Source: Caldilineaceae bacterium
Lineage (GTDB): Bacteria; Chloroflexota; Anaerolineae; Caldilineales; Caldilineaceae
Length of the DNA stretch: 64,000 nucleotides
Assembly: GCA_022824025.1 (NCBI GenBank)
Contig: JAJEBF010000024.1
Location: 1 to 64,000, forward strand
Direction: 5' to 3'
The notes beneath the pieces are model-generated. The model was not told the origin of the DNA, searched no databases, and worked only from the letters and a program-made list of their open reading frames with translations. Shown here piece by piece: positions 15,769 to 25,000 of this stretch. The first letter of the stretch is position 1, and every line of letters begins with the position of its first letter. Made by a program: the position numbers and the translations under genes.

Positions 15769-17013
15769 ATGGCGCAGGAGATTGAGCTTGGCGGTCTGCA
15801 TTTCACCGCAGGGACGCCGCGCATCGTGGCAGAAGGTCTCGGATTCTGCTGGTATCCCAGCATACGACGGTTTTCCACCGGCGAGTTGATCGTCTCTTAC
15901 AGCAAGAACCCCGATTCGGGCGAAAACCTGACCAACGTCAACGGGATCTCGCTTTCGAAGGACGAAGGCGCTACATGGACCCAGCATGCCGATGTTTCCG
16001 GCCTCAGCGGTCGGTTGAACATCAGTCTGGCGGACGGTTCGCTGGCCGGCCCCAACCAGCCGTATAAGCCGGATCCTCTCGGCCAGTGGCGCTCCTTCGT
16101 GGGCAACTATGGGCGGATCGAAAAGAGCGGCCAGCAGTACACGGTCGAACTGTGGGGCGCACGCATTGAAGGTCTGCCGCGTGATGTGAAGGCCCGCACG
16201 GTACAGAGCCCTACGCGCTGGGCGGAGCTTTCGCCCTTTCTCGACATTATCGAACTGGAGCCGGGGCGCTATCTTTCCACAACCTATATGACTTTCGCCG
16301 GGGACTCGCGTTACAGCACTGTGGTGATGGTCTCGGAGGATGAAGGCCGCAACTGGCAATACCTCTCCACCGTTTGCGGCGCGGAGGCCGGCGCCGATTC
16401 GTGGGAAGGCTTTTGCGAGGCATCGCTGGTGCGCCTGGAGGACGGCGACCTGATGTGCGTTGGCCGCATGGGCGGCGGCCGCGATCAGCTGCTGGCGCGC
16501 GCCTACTCCAGCGACGAGGGAAAGTCCTGGTCCCCCATCGACCGCCTGCCGGCCTGGGGGGTGCTGCCCGATGTCAAACGGCTGAGCAACGGCGCGCTGG
16601 TGATTTCATGCGGCCGCCCGGGCCTCTTCATCTGGTTCTCGACCGACCCGCGCGGCGAGCATTGGGAGCCTTTCGACCTTATGGCCCACCACAACGCCGA
16701 GATGGGCGAGGCCCATCAGATCAGTTCCGGCAAGTACGGGCTGGAGCCGGTCACCCGCGAACAGTACTACACCGTCCATCACCATTTCGACCAGCCGGAC
16801 CAGACGACATCCTACACTTCGATGCTGGAGGTTGAGCCGGGCCGGCTGCTGATTGTTTACGACCGCATGCCCTATGGGTGGATGCCGGTGCCAACCGATG
16901 CGGAGGTGCGCAGCCGCATCCTGGCGCGGTATCCGACATCCACGTTGCCGCCGGACAGCATGACGCCGGACGAACGCGAACGCATCTACTTGTTGGAGTT
17001 GGAAATGGGGTAG
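15769..17013 (+). CDS. Sialidase-like Asp-box beta-propeller protein
   Basis: The 414-residue product carries three clear Asp boxes (SKDEGATW, SEDEGRNW, SSDEGKSW) and repeated strand motifs such as FSTGELIVSYSK and GALVISCGRPGLF. It has no signal peptide. GGGGGAGGAAG sits well placed before ATG 15769. It follows the first propeller gene by 73 bases in the same direction. It shares the CGRPGLF-type motif with the propeller at 22809 (SYGRPGLFV), so these two are closer to each other than to the protein at 14406. Function as a glycoside hydrolase or lectin-like sugar binder is inferred from the fold and from the adjoining importer. Confidence 0.85.
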   Translation: MAQEIELGGLHFTAGTPRIVAEGLGFCWYPSIRRFSTGELIVSYSKNPDSGENLTNVNGISLSKDEGATWTQHADVSGLSGRLNISLADGSLAGPNQPYKPDPLGQWRSFVGNYGRIEKSGQQYTVELWGARIEGLPRDVKARTVQSPTRWAELSPFLDIIELEPGRYLSTTYMTFAGDSRYSTVVMVSEDEGRNWQYLSTVCGAEAGADSWEGFCEASLVRLEDGDLMCVGRMGGGRDQLLARAYSSDEGKSWSPIDRLPAWGVLPDVKRLSNGALVISCGRPGLFIWFSTDPRGEHWEPFDLMAHHNAEMGEAHQISSGKYGLEPVTREQYYTVHHHFDQPDQTTSYTSMLEVEPGRLLIVYDRMPYGWMPVPTDAEVRSRILARYPTSTLPPDSMTPDERERIYLLELEMG

Positions 17014-17201
17014 CCCTGACCCTGCAAACGCCGGCGGTCTGCCTCCACGCATAGGCGGGCAGATTTCGAAGAGTCGATTTGCCTGATTGATTTCGAGGAC
17101 AATCCTCGGTTAGGAGGAGAGTATCGCCAAATGTTGACCGTGATTCAATGCAGATATACCGGAAAATAGGACGGTCACTGTAGAATTCAGGAGAAAAGAC
17201 C

Positions 17202-18902
17202 ATGCAAAGCTCTGAATCAAACAGTTTCTCACGCCGCAATTTCCTCAAAGGGTCGGCCATCGCCGCTGCCGGCGGCCTTCTTGCGGCCTGTACGCAGACT
17301 GCCGCCCCTGCGGGCGAGGCGCCTGCCGCAGACGAAGCCGCGATGGAATCGGATCGCATGGGAGGCACCCTGGTTTTCGGCTATCCACAGAAGACCAGCT
17401 ATCAAGACCTGCTGGCGATGGAGCATAATGCCGGCAACAGAAGATACTACCTGGTCGGTCTGACGCACAACTGCCTGGTCAATATAAGCGCCGACTATAC
17501 TACCTGGCTGCCCGAACTGGCGGAAAGCTGGGACTTTGACGGCAATGACGCGACCTTCAATCTGCGCCAGGGCGTCAAGTGGCACGACGGCGAGCCGTTC
17601 ACGTCAGCCGATGTGGAGTTCACGATTGGACGCCTGGTCGGCCATCCGAACGTCAACCAGTGGAACGGCGTACGTCACTTCAAGGGCATCATCGAGGGCA
17701 TGACCGAGTTTTCCGAAGGTGAGGCTGACGCGGTGACGGGGATTTCAGCGCCTGACGACCATACGATCGTTTTTCATATGACCAACCCCTATCGGGCGGC
17801 TTTTCTTGAGAAGCTGCTCAATTTCCCCATCATGCCCAAGCACCTCCTGAGCCAGTATCCTGAGGAGCAGTGGGGCATCGACGAGCAGGGGCAGCAGGGG
17901 TTGAAGAACACGCCGTATGCCAAAGAGCAGGGCATCGGCACCGGGCCCTTCAAAGTCAGCAATTACATTCCCGACCAGATTGTAGAGTACGAACCGTTCG
18001 ACGACTATTGGGGCGGGAAGCCGCAGCTGGACAAGCTGGCCTTTGTCCCTTATACCGATCAGCTGGCAATGGCAGCGGCGGTTGAGAAGGGCGAGTGCCA
18101 CATCGCCATCCGCACGCCGCAGTCGGAGTACGAGCGCTTCCAGGCGATGGAGCATGTCGACATCGTTCTCAACCACGGCCCCAGCGCGTTTGCCTGGTAT
18201 CACAATCTGCGCTACGTGCTCAACGATAAGCGCGTGCGGCAGGGTCTGAGCCTGGCGCTGGACCGCGAGCAGATTGCCAAGGACTTCTTCTTCGGCACGG
18301 TGGAGGGCGCGAAGGCGCCGCTCTGGTACGGCGACTACGGAATCAGCCCTGATTCGGCCAAGTGGTACGAATACAATCCGGAGAAGGCCCGGCAGCTCCT
18401 GGAAGAGGGCGGCTGGGATTTCGACTACACGTTCCGGCTGGGGATGTCTTCGCTCTCGCCGACCTACGAGCCTCTCTATGCCATGTTGCGAGAGATGTGG
18501 GATGCTGTCGGGGTAAAGACGGAATTCCATGTGATGGCGGCGGAGTATACCAATATTCTGAACAATCCTCCGCACGACTTTGATACGCTCTTCAGCGGCT
18601 ATGGGTGGGGTCTGACACCCGGCGGCTTCATCCACAACTTCACCGATCCACGCTGGGGAGATGTCGATGAGCAGGGCGTGTCGATGGTCGATGAGCTGAT
18701 CCTTGTGGAAGATCCGGAAGAGTTGCGCGAGGGCTCGCTGCGGCTGCAAGAGTATGCCGCCGAGCTTCAGCGGCACTGTGTGATCGCCCAGGTTCCCGGT
18801 ATTCACGTGATCAGCAAGCGTGTGCAGAACGGCACAGTCGTTCCCGTCTACGGTCCGCGCACAAGCTGGATCGACTGGGTCAACGTCTACGTTTCGGCCT
18901 AA
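17202..18902 (+). CDS. ABC importer substrate-binding lipoprotein (SBP family 5, Dpp/Opp type)
   Basis: The 566-residue product has a Tat-type signal (SRRNFLKG), a hydrophobic core and a lipobox LLAAC, giving a lipid-anchored protein after an Ala-rich linker. The rest is the family 5 binding fold: GGTLVFGYPQ, the LAESWDFDGNDATFNLRQGV segment, KWHDGEPFTSADVEFT and later RQGLSLALDREQIA. Members bind oligopeptides, but also oligosaccharides, opines and other ligands. AGGAGAAAAGACC precedes ATG 17202. Upstream, TGACCGT (17135) and ACGGTCA (17171) form an inverted repeat that could be an operator. Two permease genes follow, but no ATPase genes. Neighbouring propellers favour a glycan-derived ligand (inference). 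Confidence 0.92.
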   Translation: MQSSESNSFSRRNFLKGSAIAAAGGLLAACTQTAAPAGEAPAADEAAMESDRMGGTLVFGYPQKTSYQDLLAMEHNAGNRRYYLVGLTHNCLVNISADYTTWLPELAESWDFDGNDATFNLRQGVKWHDGEPFTSADVEFTIGRLVGHPNVNQWNGVRHFKGIIEGMTEFSEGEADAVTGISAPDDHTIVFHMTNPYRAAFLEKLLNFPIMPKHLLSQYPEEQWGIDEQGQQGLKNTPYAKEQGIGTGPFKVSNYIPDQIVEYEPFDDYWGGKPQLDKLAFVPYTDQLAMAAAVEKGECHIAIRTPQSEYERFQAMEHVDIVLNHGPSAFAWYHNLRYVLNDKRVRQGLSLALDREQIAKDFFFGTVEGAKAPLWYGDYGISPDSAKWYEYNPEKARQLLEEGGWDFDYTFRLGMSSLSPTYEPLYAMLREMWDAVGVKTEFHVMAAEYTNILNNPPHDFDTLFSGYGWGLTPGGFIHNFTDPRWGDVDEQGVSMVDELILVEDPEELREGSLRLQEYAAELQRHCVIAQVPGIHVISKRVQNGTVVPVYGPRTSWIDWVNVYVSA

Positions 18903-18997
18903 GGGAAGTGGATAACGGGTAGGGTGAGAAGGCCTGTAACGCGGTCTGGATCGTAACGGACCTTGGGCCACCTACCGCTTCGGACAAGACAATCGCA

Positions 18998-19030
18998 GGT
19001 CCTCCGGGGTCGTAACGGCCTCGGAGGGCC
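18998..19030 (+). terminator. Intercistronic hairpin between binding-protein and permease genes
   Basis: GGTCCTCCG (18998-19006) pairs with CGGAGGGCC (19022-19030) with one G-U pair and a 15-base loop. There is no U tract, so it is more likely an mRNA-stabilising or partial-termination structure that lowers permease expression relative to the binding protein. Three GTAACG hexamers lie in and before it. Confidence 0.5.
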
Positions 19031-19079
19031 CAAGTTCACACCAGACAAGCTCACACAATAGACAAGTTTACACAATAGA
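19031..19079 (+). repeat. Three imperfect 15-17-bp tandem repeats ending at a start codon
   Basis: CAAGTTCACACCAGA, CAAGCTCACACAATAGA and CAAGTTTACACAATAGA follow one another and end one base before ATG 19081. They replace any Shine-Dalgarno sequence at this permease start. They could affect translation initiation or bind a protein. Confidence 0.75.
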
Positions 19080-19080
19080 C

Positions 19081-20049
19081 ATGTCAACATACGTCCTGCG
19101 CCGTATTCTTCTCGTCTTCCCTCTGCTGCTCGGCGCTACGATCATCAATTATACGATCTTCGCGTTATCGCCAGGCGACCCGGTTTCCGCCATGATCGAC
19201 CCTTTTGAGTTGAGCAACATGACGGAAGAAGATTTGCGGGAAGCGCGCGAGGCTCTGGGCCTGAACAGGCCAATTCCGGTCCGCTATCTGCTCTGGCTTG
19301 GGCAGGCAATTCAAGGCAATCTGGGCTACTCGATCTGGTTCAACACGCCTGTATTCGAGGTGATGCTGCGCGCATTGGGCAACAGTATGCCGGTGATGAT
19401 CTTCGCGCTCATTGTCTCTACCATTGCGGGGATCGTGCTGGGCATCATCTCCGCTCTTAAGCCCTATTCCTTGCTCGACAGCATACTGACTACTTTCGCC
19501 TTTGCCGGGGTGGCTGTGCCCGGTTTCTTCTTCGCACTGCTCCTAATCTATGCGGTGGCAATCCGCCTGGACCTGTTGCCGACCGGCGGCGTCATGACTC
19601 CGGGCATGGATCCCTCCTTTGGAGACCGCCTGGCCCATATCATCCTGCCCGGCTTCGCCCTGGCGTATGAGACGACGGGCAGCCTGTTGCGCTATACAAG
19701 GTCGAGCCTGCTGGAGGTTCTCAGCCTGGATTACATGACAACGGCGCGCGCAAAGGGCCTGGTCGAGCGGGTCGTCATCCTGCGGCATGGTCTGCGCAAC
19801 GCTTTGCTTCCAATTATCACCATTCTCGGACTGCGCCTTCCGAGCATGTTTGGCGGGGCCGTGCTAATCGAGACCGTGTTCAACTACCCTGGAGTCGGCC
19901 TGACGCTAGTGCAGGCCGTCAATATGCGAGATTATCCCCTGATGATGGGCGGCGTCCTGATTACGGCGATCCTGGTTTTGCTGAGCAATTTGCTGGCGGA
20001 TTTGCTCTACACCGTGGCCGACCCGCGCATCCGCTATGAAGAAGGTTGA
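19081..20049 (+). CDS. ABC importer permease, DppB/OppB type
   Basis: The 322-residue integral membrane protein begins with the typical YVLRRILLVFPLLLGATIIN helix and has about six transmembrane segments. The permease-ATPase coupling loop is visible as MTTARAKGLVERVVILRHGL (EAA-type), and the C-terminus is ADPRIRYEEG. It forms the transmembrane pore with the DppC-type subunit encoded next, fed by the binding protein at 17202. The ATG has no Shine-Dalgarno sequence and instead follows three tandem repeats, so its translation may be unusual. Stop TGA at 20047-20049 is five bases before the next ATG. Confidence 0.92.
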   Translation: MSTYVLRRILLVFPLLLGATIINYTIFALSPGDPVSAMIDPFELSNMTEEDLREAREALGLNRPIPVRYLLWLGQAIQGNLGYSIWFNTPVFEVMLRALGNSMPVMIFALIVSTIAGIVLGIISALKPYSLLDSILTTFAFAGVAVPGFFFALLLIYAVAIRLDLLPTGGVMTPGMDPSFGDRLAHIILPGFALAYETTGSLLRYTRSSLLEVLSLDYMTTARAKGLVERVVILRHGLRNALLPIITILGLRLPSMFGGAVLIETVFNYPGVGLTLVQAVNMRDYPLMMGGVLITAILVLLSNLLADLLYTVADPRIRYEEG

Positions 20050-20054
20050 GGTCG

Positions 20055-20969
20055 ATGACGGAAAAGCAGGCGGCGGCAGCATCTGAAGAGATCTTTGATG
20101 CGGTGGATAGTTCTTCCAGGGCCAGGCTCCGCGCACGCTTCTGGCGCCGTTTTCGCCGTCACAGAATGGCGATGGCAAGCCTGGTCTTTCTGGTCATTAT
20201 TGTCCTGCTTGCGATTGCCGCGCCCTGGGTAACGCAGCATCCTCCGACCGACATCCAGTCCGGCCTGAGCCGGGCCGCGCCCAGCGCCGATCACATCCTT
20301 GGGGGCGACATTGCCGGGCGAGATGTATGGTCTCGCGTCGTATATGGTGGACGCGTCTCACTTTCGGTAGGGCTTGTAGCCGTTTCCATCTCGATTCTGA
20401 TCGCGGTGCTTCTGGGGACGCTGGCGGGCTACTATGGCGGTTCTATCGACATGATCATCATGCGCATCACCGACATTGTGATGCTCTTTCCCGTGCTGAT
20501 CATGATCATGACAGTTGTTTCCATCTTGGGGCCCAACATATTCAACGTCATGGCGGTCATCGGTCTTTTTGGATGGCCAAGCTCGGCACGCCTTGTGCGC
20601 GGCCAGATCCTGTCAGTGCGCGAGTGGGACTTCGTAATGGCGGCGCGCTGCCTGGGCGTGCAGGATCGAAATATCATGTTCAAGCACATCCTGCCGCACG
20701 TGCTTGCGCCTTTGCTGGTGGCTGCGACATTCGGCGTTGCATCGGCCATTCTGAGCGAGGCCGGGCTATCCTTTCTGGGATTGGGCGTGCTGCCGCCGAC
20801 TCCTTCCTGGGGCAACATGCTCAACGGCGCGCAGTCAATCTTCATTCTTGAACGCCACTGGTGGATCTGGGTACCGCCCGGAATGGCTATTCTGCTCACT
20901 GTGCTGGCGATCAACTTCGTGGGCGACGGCCTGCGCGACGCTTTCGACCCCCGCATGAGTCTCGATTAA
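20055..20969 (+). CDS. ABC importer permease, DppC/OppC type
   Basis: The 304-residue protein starts with a cytosolic tail (EKQAAAASEEIF) followed by the DppC N-terminal helix HRMAMASLVFLVIIVLLAIA. A periplasmic loop with HILGGDIAGRDVWSRVVYGG is diagnostic for the family. The coupling loop AARCLGVQDRNIMFKHILPH and the C-terminal GDGLRDAFDPRM follow. ATG 20055 has GAGG four bases upstream. A TTG at 20046 overlapping the previous stop is a less likely start. With the 19081 product it forms a heterodimeric pore. No DppD or DppF ATPase gene follows; the next gene encodes a soluble protein, so the ATPases must come from another locus. Confidence 0.92.
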   Translation: MTEKQAAAASEEIFDAVDSSSRARLRARFWRRFRRHRMAMASLVFLVIIVLLAIAAPWVTQHPPTDIQSGLSRAAPSADHILGGDIAGRDVWSRVVYGGRVSLSVGLVAVSISILIAVLLGTLAGYYGGSIDMIIMRITDIVMLFPVLIMIMTVVSILGPNIFNVMAVIGLFGWPSSARLVRGQILSVREWDFVMAARCLGVQDRNIMFKHILPHVLAPLLVAATFGVASAILSEAGLSFLGLGVLPPTPSWGNMLNGAQSIFILERHWWIWVPPGMAILLTVLAINFVGDGLRDAFDPRMSLD

Positions 20970-21005
20970 TCAGTCCCCAGACCCATACATTCGAGAGGAC
21001 CGAAG

Positions 21006-22754
21006 ATGAACGAGCGTCCATTCCTGCTCTCAGCCCTGGTGGACTTTCCTGACGACTGCCAGCGGTTCGAATTCACGGAGGAGTTGCTGGCGCAGCTGGT
21101 GGACCGGCTGCAGTGGATGGGCGTGCGCCGCGTCTACTGGAACTATTATCACGACGGCCACTGGGAGTGGTTTAAGCACTACGAGCCGGAGGGGGGCGTG
21201 ATCAGGACGCTCGACAACCTGGGCGATCCGATGCGGGCGGGCCGGCGCCTGGCGCATGAGCGCGGGTTGGAGTTCTTCGCCGTGATCAAGCCCTATGAGA
21301 ACGGGGTGAGCCACGCCAAGCCGAAGGCGGTTCTGACGAGCGAAGGAGTGACGGGGCTGCCGGGGATCGGGGGCTACTACCATGTAGAGCCGTGGGTGCT
21401 GGAAAGGCCTGAGCTGCGCGTACGGGCGCGGCAGGCGGATTTGCCGCGCGGGCTGGAGGAGATACCGGTCACGCGCATCCAGCTGAGGCAGAAGGATATG
21501 GCGCCGCTGCGCATCCGACCGCAGGACCTGGAGATTTGGACGAGCGATGACAACAACGGCTACAGCAGACGCGATCTGGAGTTCAACGTCACGGAAGGCG
21601 TGGTGACCTGCCCGCGCGACGTGGTCGATATTGACGGCGACCCCGTCACCGGTAAAGGGGATGAAATACGCGTTCTGGACATCACCGGCCTGAATCTTCT
21701 GGACCCGTTTATCGCGGTGACGACCGGTTTTGAAGACGGAGAGGGTACGTTTACCAATACGGCAGTGGAGATGATACGCGCATTTGGTCCGGACGACAGG
21801 CCCTTGCCGATCGTGGTCGCCAGCCATAAGGCGATCTGGCGGCCGCAGCGGGACCTGCGCAGCGGCGACCTTGAGTACGACACGGGGTTGGGCTCCGCGG
21901 TTGTGCGCCTGGATGTATCAAACTCGGCCGCCGAGTTCAAGAACATTCTCACCTATGCCGACGATGTACCGGACGGGGTGATCGCATTTGCCAAGGGCCG
22001 CAACCGATACCTTTCCGGCTCCTTGTGCGAGGGCTACCCAGAGGTCGAGGCGTACTGGATGGACTGGGTCAGCGACTGCATCGCGGCCGGCGTTGACGGC
22101 CTGGACGTACGCATTTCCTGTCATAGTTCGTGGACCGACTCACCTCAGATCTATGGCTTCAACCCCCCGGTGGCGGCCGAGTACGAACGGCGTTACGGTG
22201 TCAATCCCGATGTCGAGCCATACGATCCCGTTCTCTTGGGCGACGTGCGGGGGGATTTGTACGACAGGTTTCTACGCTCCGCCAAGGCGCGCCTGGCCGC
22301 GGCAGAGCTGCCGCTGCATCACCATATTGAACTCGAGTCCTTCCGACCGGACGCCTCGCCGTCACGCGTGCGTACCCGGCCCGGCAATATCACGTTCCAC
22401 TGGCGCCGCTGGCTGCGCACGGGTTTGGCCGACGAGACGACGCTTTTTGGCCGCGCCTGGCCGCCCGAACGCCTTCTCAGCGATGCATTCGTGCAGGATG
22501 TGCTGGATGAAGTGGCAGGCACGAGCGTGCCCGCGCACCTGAGTCTGCCAGTGAAAGTTTCGGGCGCCGACGGTGGCCGGCTGGCCGATCAGATCGAGTG
22601 TACTTATCGTTCCGGACGGCTCGACGGTTATACCATATATGAAACCGCAGCCCTCTACGACAGTCACAAGACCGGGGCCGACGGCCGGCTGAGTTTCCTT
22701 CCGGGCCTTACCGAAGCGGTGCGCGAACGCGCTGAGGAATTGGGCCTGGTTTGA
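21006..22754 (+). CDS. Large soluble protein of unknown function, possibly a TIM-barrel glycoside-hydrolase-like enzyme
   Basis: The 582-residue product has no signal peptide or membrane segment. I do not recognise a defined family. Segments such as MGVRRVYWNYYHDGHWEW, AHERGLEFFAVIKPYENG, AGVDGLDVRISCHS and YGFNPPVAAEYERRYGVNP look like strands and loops of a (beta/alpha)8 barrel as seen in glycoside-hydrolase-like proteins. Acidic residues (VDGLDVR, IELESF) could be catalytic, but this is guesswork. GAGAGGACCGAAG precedes ATG 21006. It follows the importer genes by 36 bases and precedes a propeller by 54, so it is part of the same operon and probably acts on the imported or trimmed substrate. 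Confidence 0.75.
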   Translation: MNERPFLLSALVDFPDDCQRFEFTEELLAQLVDRLQWMGVRRVYWNYYHDGHWEWFKHYEPEGGVIRTLDNLGDPMRAGRRLAHERGLEFFAVIKPYENGVSHAKPKAVLTSEGVTGLPGIGGYYHVEPWVLERPELRVRARQADLPRGLEEIPVTRIQLRQKDMAPLRIRPQDLEIWTSDDNNGYSRRDLEFNVTEGVVTCPRDVVDIDGDPVTGKGDEIRVLDITGLNLLDPFIAVTTGFEDGEGTFTNTAVEMIRAFGPDDRPLPIVVASHKAIWRPQRDLRSGDLEYDTGLGSAVVRLDVSNSAAEFKNILTYADDVPDGVIAFAKGRNRYLSGSLCEGYPEVEAYWMDWVSDCIAAGVDGLDVRISCHSSWTDSPQIYGFNPPVAAEYERRYGVNPDVEPYDPVLLGDVRGDLYDRFLRSAKARLAAAELPLHHHIELESFRPDASPSRVRTRPGNITFHWRRWLRTGLADETTLFGRAWPPERLLSDAFVQDVLDEVAGTSVPAHLSLPVKVSGADGGRLADQIECTYRSGRLDGYTIYETAALYDSHKTGADGRLSFLPGLTEAVRERAEELGLV

Positions 22755-22808
22755 GGGCTGGTTGCGACAGGCTTTTTCGGCGACCAAAGGCAAAAGGAGT
22801 GGGGGATT

Positions 22809-23963
22809 ATGCCTCAGATCACGCTTGGGGAACCGGTCCTGATCGACCAGGCTCCGGTCGAGTTAAGAAGGTGGGGCCCCTGGCAGTTTCCGCATCTTGA
22901 ACGCCTGCCCGATGGCCGAATCCACCTTGAGTTTCACGTCGAAGCGGACTCAGTCACCGCCTACGGGTTGCCAACCAGGCACGCCCTCTCCGGTGACGGC
23001 GGCCAAACGTGGGAAGCAGTTGAAGGCCGCGATGCCCGCGGAGGCTTATCCTTGCCTAATGGAGATCGATTGCTGCCGGTGCAACTGCGATCCCGTCCGC
23101 GGGCCGAGGTGACGTTGCCCGATCCGGTGCTGGTACAGGAGGATGCGCCCAGCCGCATCACCCACATTTATCGAGCTACCGACCTGGACGCGGAACTCTC
23201 AGGCTGGCGCTTCTTGCGTCAGCGCGGGGGCGAATCAACCTGGATTGAAGAGATTGCCTCCGTGCGCATGCCAGGCGAAATCCGCATCGTCCGCGAGGGC
23301 ATGTACGCCTTCTGGCCCTCGTTTCACCATGGCCGCTCCCAGATAGCGCCCGATGGCTCCATTTGGGAAGCGATTCACACGAAGCGAATCGTCGACGGCA
23401 AGGTGCAGCCGGCGAACAATATTCTCTATCTGCGGTCGGTCGATGCAGGATATTCCTGGGATGTTCTAAGTGAGATACTCTACCAGCCGGACAGGAAGGC
23501 CGATCCCTACGCGGACCAACGGGACGGCTTCACCGAACCGGAGTTCAACTTCATGCCGGACGGTTCGGTGCTGTGCCTGATTCGCACCCATGACCTCCTG
23601 GGAGTCGGCCCGCTCTATTGGTGCCGCTCGCTGGACGGCGGGCAGTCGTGGAGCCCTCCGCGTGTATTTGACGACCGCGGCGTGTGGCCGCGCATGCTGA
23701 CACTGGAAAGCGGGATAACGCTGGCGTCATACGGGCGGCCTGGGCTGTTCGTTCGCGCTACCGCGGACCCGGCCGGTCTCGAATGGGAGCAGAGGGTGGT
23801 GGTGGTCGAGCCAGCCGAAAGGCGCCAGGACACATGCTCCTACTCCGCCCTGCTGGCGCTGGACGAGAACAAGGCGCTGCTTGCCTACTCCGACTTCAAC
23901 TATCCTGACGCGCAGGGACAAAAACGTAAGAGCATCCTTGTACGCACGGTGACCGCGGATTAA
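22809..23963 (+). CDS. Sialidase-like Asp-box beta-propeller protein
   Basis: The 384-residue product shows three Asp boxes (SGDGGQTW, SVDAGYSW, SLDGGQSW) and the repeated motifs LERLPDGRIHLEF and ASYGRPGLFVRATADP. It lacks a signal peptide. AAAGGAGTGGGGGATT precedes ATG 22809. It is the last plus-strand gene of the importer cluster and ends 23 bases before the convergent ribokinase gene. It is the third propeller in the cluster. Whether it cleaves sialic acids, other acidic sugars or acts only in binding cannot be told from the sequence. Confidence 0.83.
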   Translation: MPQITLGEPVLIDQAPVELRRWGPWQFPHLERLPDGRIHLEFHVEADSVTAYGLPTRHALSGDGGQTWEAVEGRDARGGLSLPNGDRLLPVQLRSRPRAEVTLPDPVLVQEDAPSRITHIYRATDLDAELSGWRFLRQRGGESTWIEEIASVRMPGEIRIVREGMYAFWPSFHHGRSQIAPDGSIWEAIHTKRIVDGKVQPANNILYLRSVDAGYSWDVLSEILYQPDRKADPYADQRDGFTEPEFNFMPDGSVLCLIRTHDLLGVGPLYWCRSLDGGQSWSPPRVFDDRGVWPRMLTLESGITLASYGRPGLFVRATADPAGLEWEQRVVVVEPAERRQDTCSYSALLALDENKALLAYSDFNYPDAQGQKRKSILVRTVTAD

Positions 23964-23986
23964 GCGGCTTGCCGCGTGCCGCTCTT

Positions 23987-24907
23987 CTACGCGGGGCCAT
24001 GCTGGTCGACCATCGCCCGCGTGGCCAGGGCCGTGACCGCGCCCAGCGCCCGGCAGGCGAATGCGCCGCATCTGTTGGCGAAGTGAACCGCCGCGGACAA
24101 GCTCTTGCCTTCGGCCAACGCCACCGCCAGGCCGGCGTTAAAGGCATCGCCGGCGCCGGTGGTGTCGACGACCTCTACGGGTACGCCGTCCACGGTCTCC
24201 ATGCCGTCCTCTGTCAGAATGAGAGCGCCCTTCTCACCCATCGTGACGATGAGATTGCCGACGCCGCGGGCGCGCAACCGGCGGGCCAGATCGACGGTGT
24301 CGGCGGGGTCGTCAGGGGCAAGGCCAAGAAGGATGCGCAGCTCGGTCTCGTTGGGGGTGAGGTAGTCGACGTTCCGGAGGACGTTCGCGTCGAGGGCAGT
24401 AGCCGGGGCGGGATTGAGGATGGTTCGCACGCTGTGCTTCGCGCCCAGCTCCATGGCCCGCGCTGCCGCCGCGACCGGGATTTCCAGCACAGACATCACC
24501 ACATCGCTGCGGGCAATCTGCGCTTCGACCTGGTCGACGAAAGCGCTGTCCATGAGTTCGTTTGCGCCCATGTCGAGGATGATGCCGTTTTCGCCGTCGT
24601 GGTTGAGGATGATGAAACCGACGCCCGTGGCCATCTCTGTCGTGCGCTGCAGGAAGCTCGCGCCGACGCCCTCCCGGTCGTACAGATCGATGGCGATTTC
24701 CCCCAACCTGTCGTCGCCGATGATGCCGGCGAGGTGGGCCTCGGCTCCCAAGCGGGCGACGCCGACGGCCTGGTTGGAGCCTTTTCCGCCGGGCCCCATG
24801 TCAAAGTCGGAGCCGACGATGGTTTCGCCGAAGACGGGCATTCGTTGCGTCCGCAGGGTCATGCCGACGGCGAAGCTGCCGACAACGGTGATTACGGGCT
24901 TGGTCAT
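23987..24907 (-). CDS. rbsK: Ribokinase-family (PfkB) sugar kinase
   Basis: The 306-residue product fits ribokinases. It has the substrate-site signature GPGGKGSNQAVGVARLG near residue 40 and the ATP/anion-hole signature DTTGAGDAFNAGLAVAL near residue 250 with the catalytic Asp. It phosphorylates a sugar, often D-ribose, in the cytoplasm. AGGAGAACCC before ATG 24907 supports the start. The gene is convergent with the propeller operon and divergent from the dehydrogenase at 25166; a perfect palindrome lies between the divergent pair at 25001. No ribose-type transporter is beside it, so the true substrate may be another pentose or a nucleoside sugar. Confidence 0.85.
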   Translation of the reverse strand: MTKPVITVVGSFAVGMTLRTQRMPVFGETIVGSDFDMGPGGKGSNQAVGVARLGAEAHLAGIIGDDRLGEIAIDLYDREGVGASFLQRTTEMATGVGFIILNHDGENGIILDMGANELMDSAFVDQVEAQIARSDVVMSVLEIPVAAAARAMELGAKHSVRTILNPAPATALDANVLRNVDYLTPNETELRILLGLAPDDPADTVDLARRLRARGVGNLIVTMGEKGALILTEDGMETVDGVPVEVVDTTGAGDAFNAGLAVALAEGKSLSAAVHFANRCGAFACRALGAVTALATRAMVDQHGPA

Positions 24908-25000
24908 GGGAAGGGTTCTCCTGTGCGGTTGCGCGGAATTGTGTACGCCAGCGGAGAGACAACGGCGGCTTGGCGAGGCGCGCATTGCCTGACCTCTGCG

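Noticed and set aside
15313-16359. 348-residue open frame on the minus strand across two propeller genes
   Set aside because: It spans the end of one plus-strand gene and the start of another and has no domain; it is a shadow.
17135-17177. Inverted repeat TGACCGT ... ACGGTCA as a sure operator
   Set aside because: The 7-bp arms are 29 bases apart and could be chance; it is mentioned with the binding-protein gene but not listed as a site.
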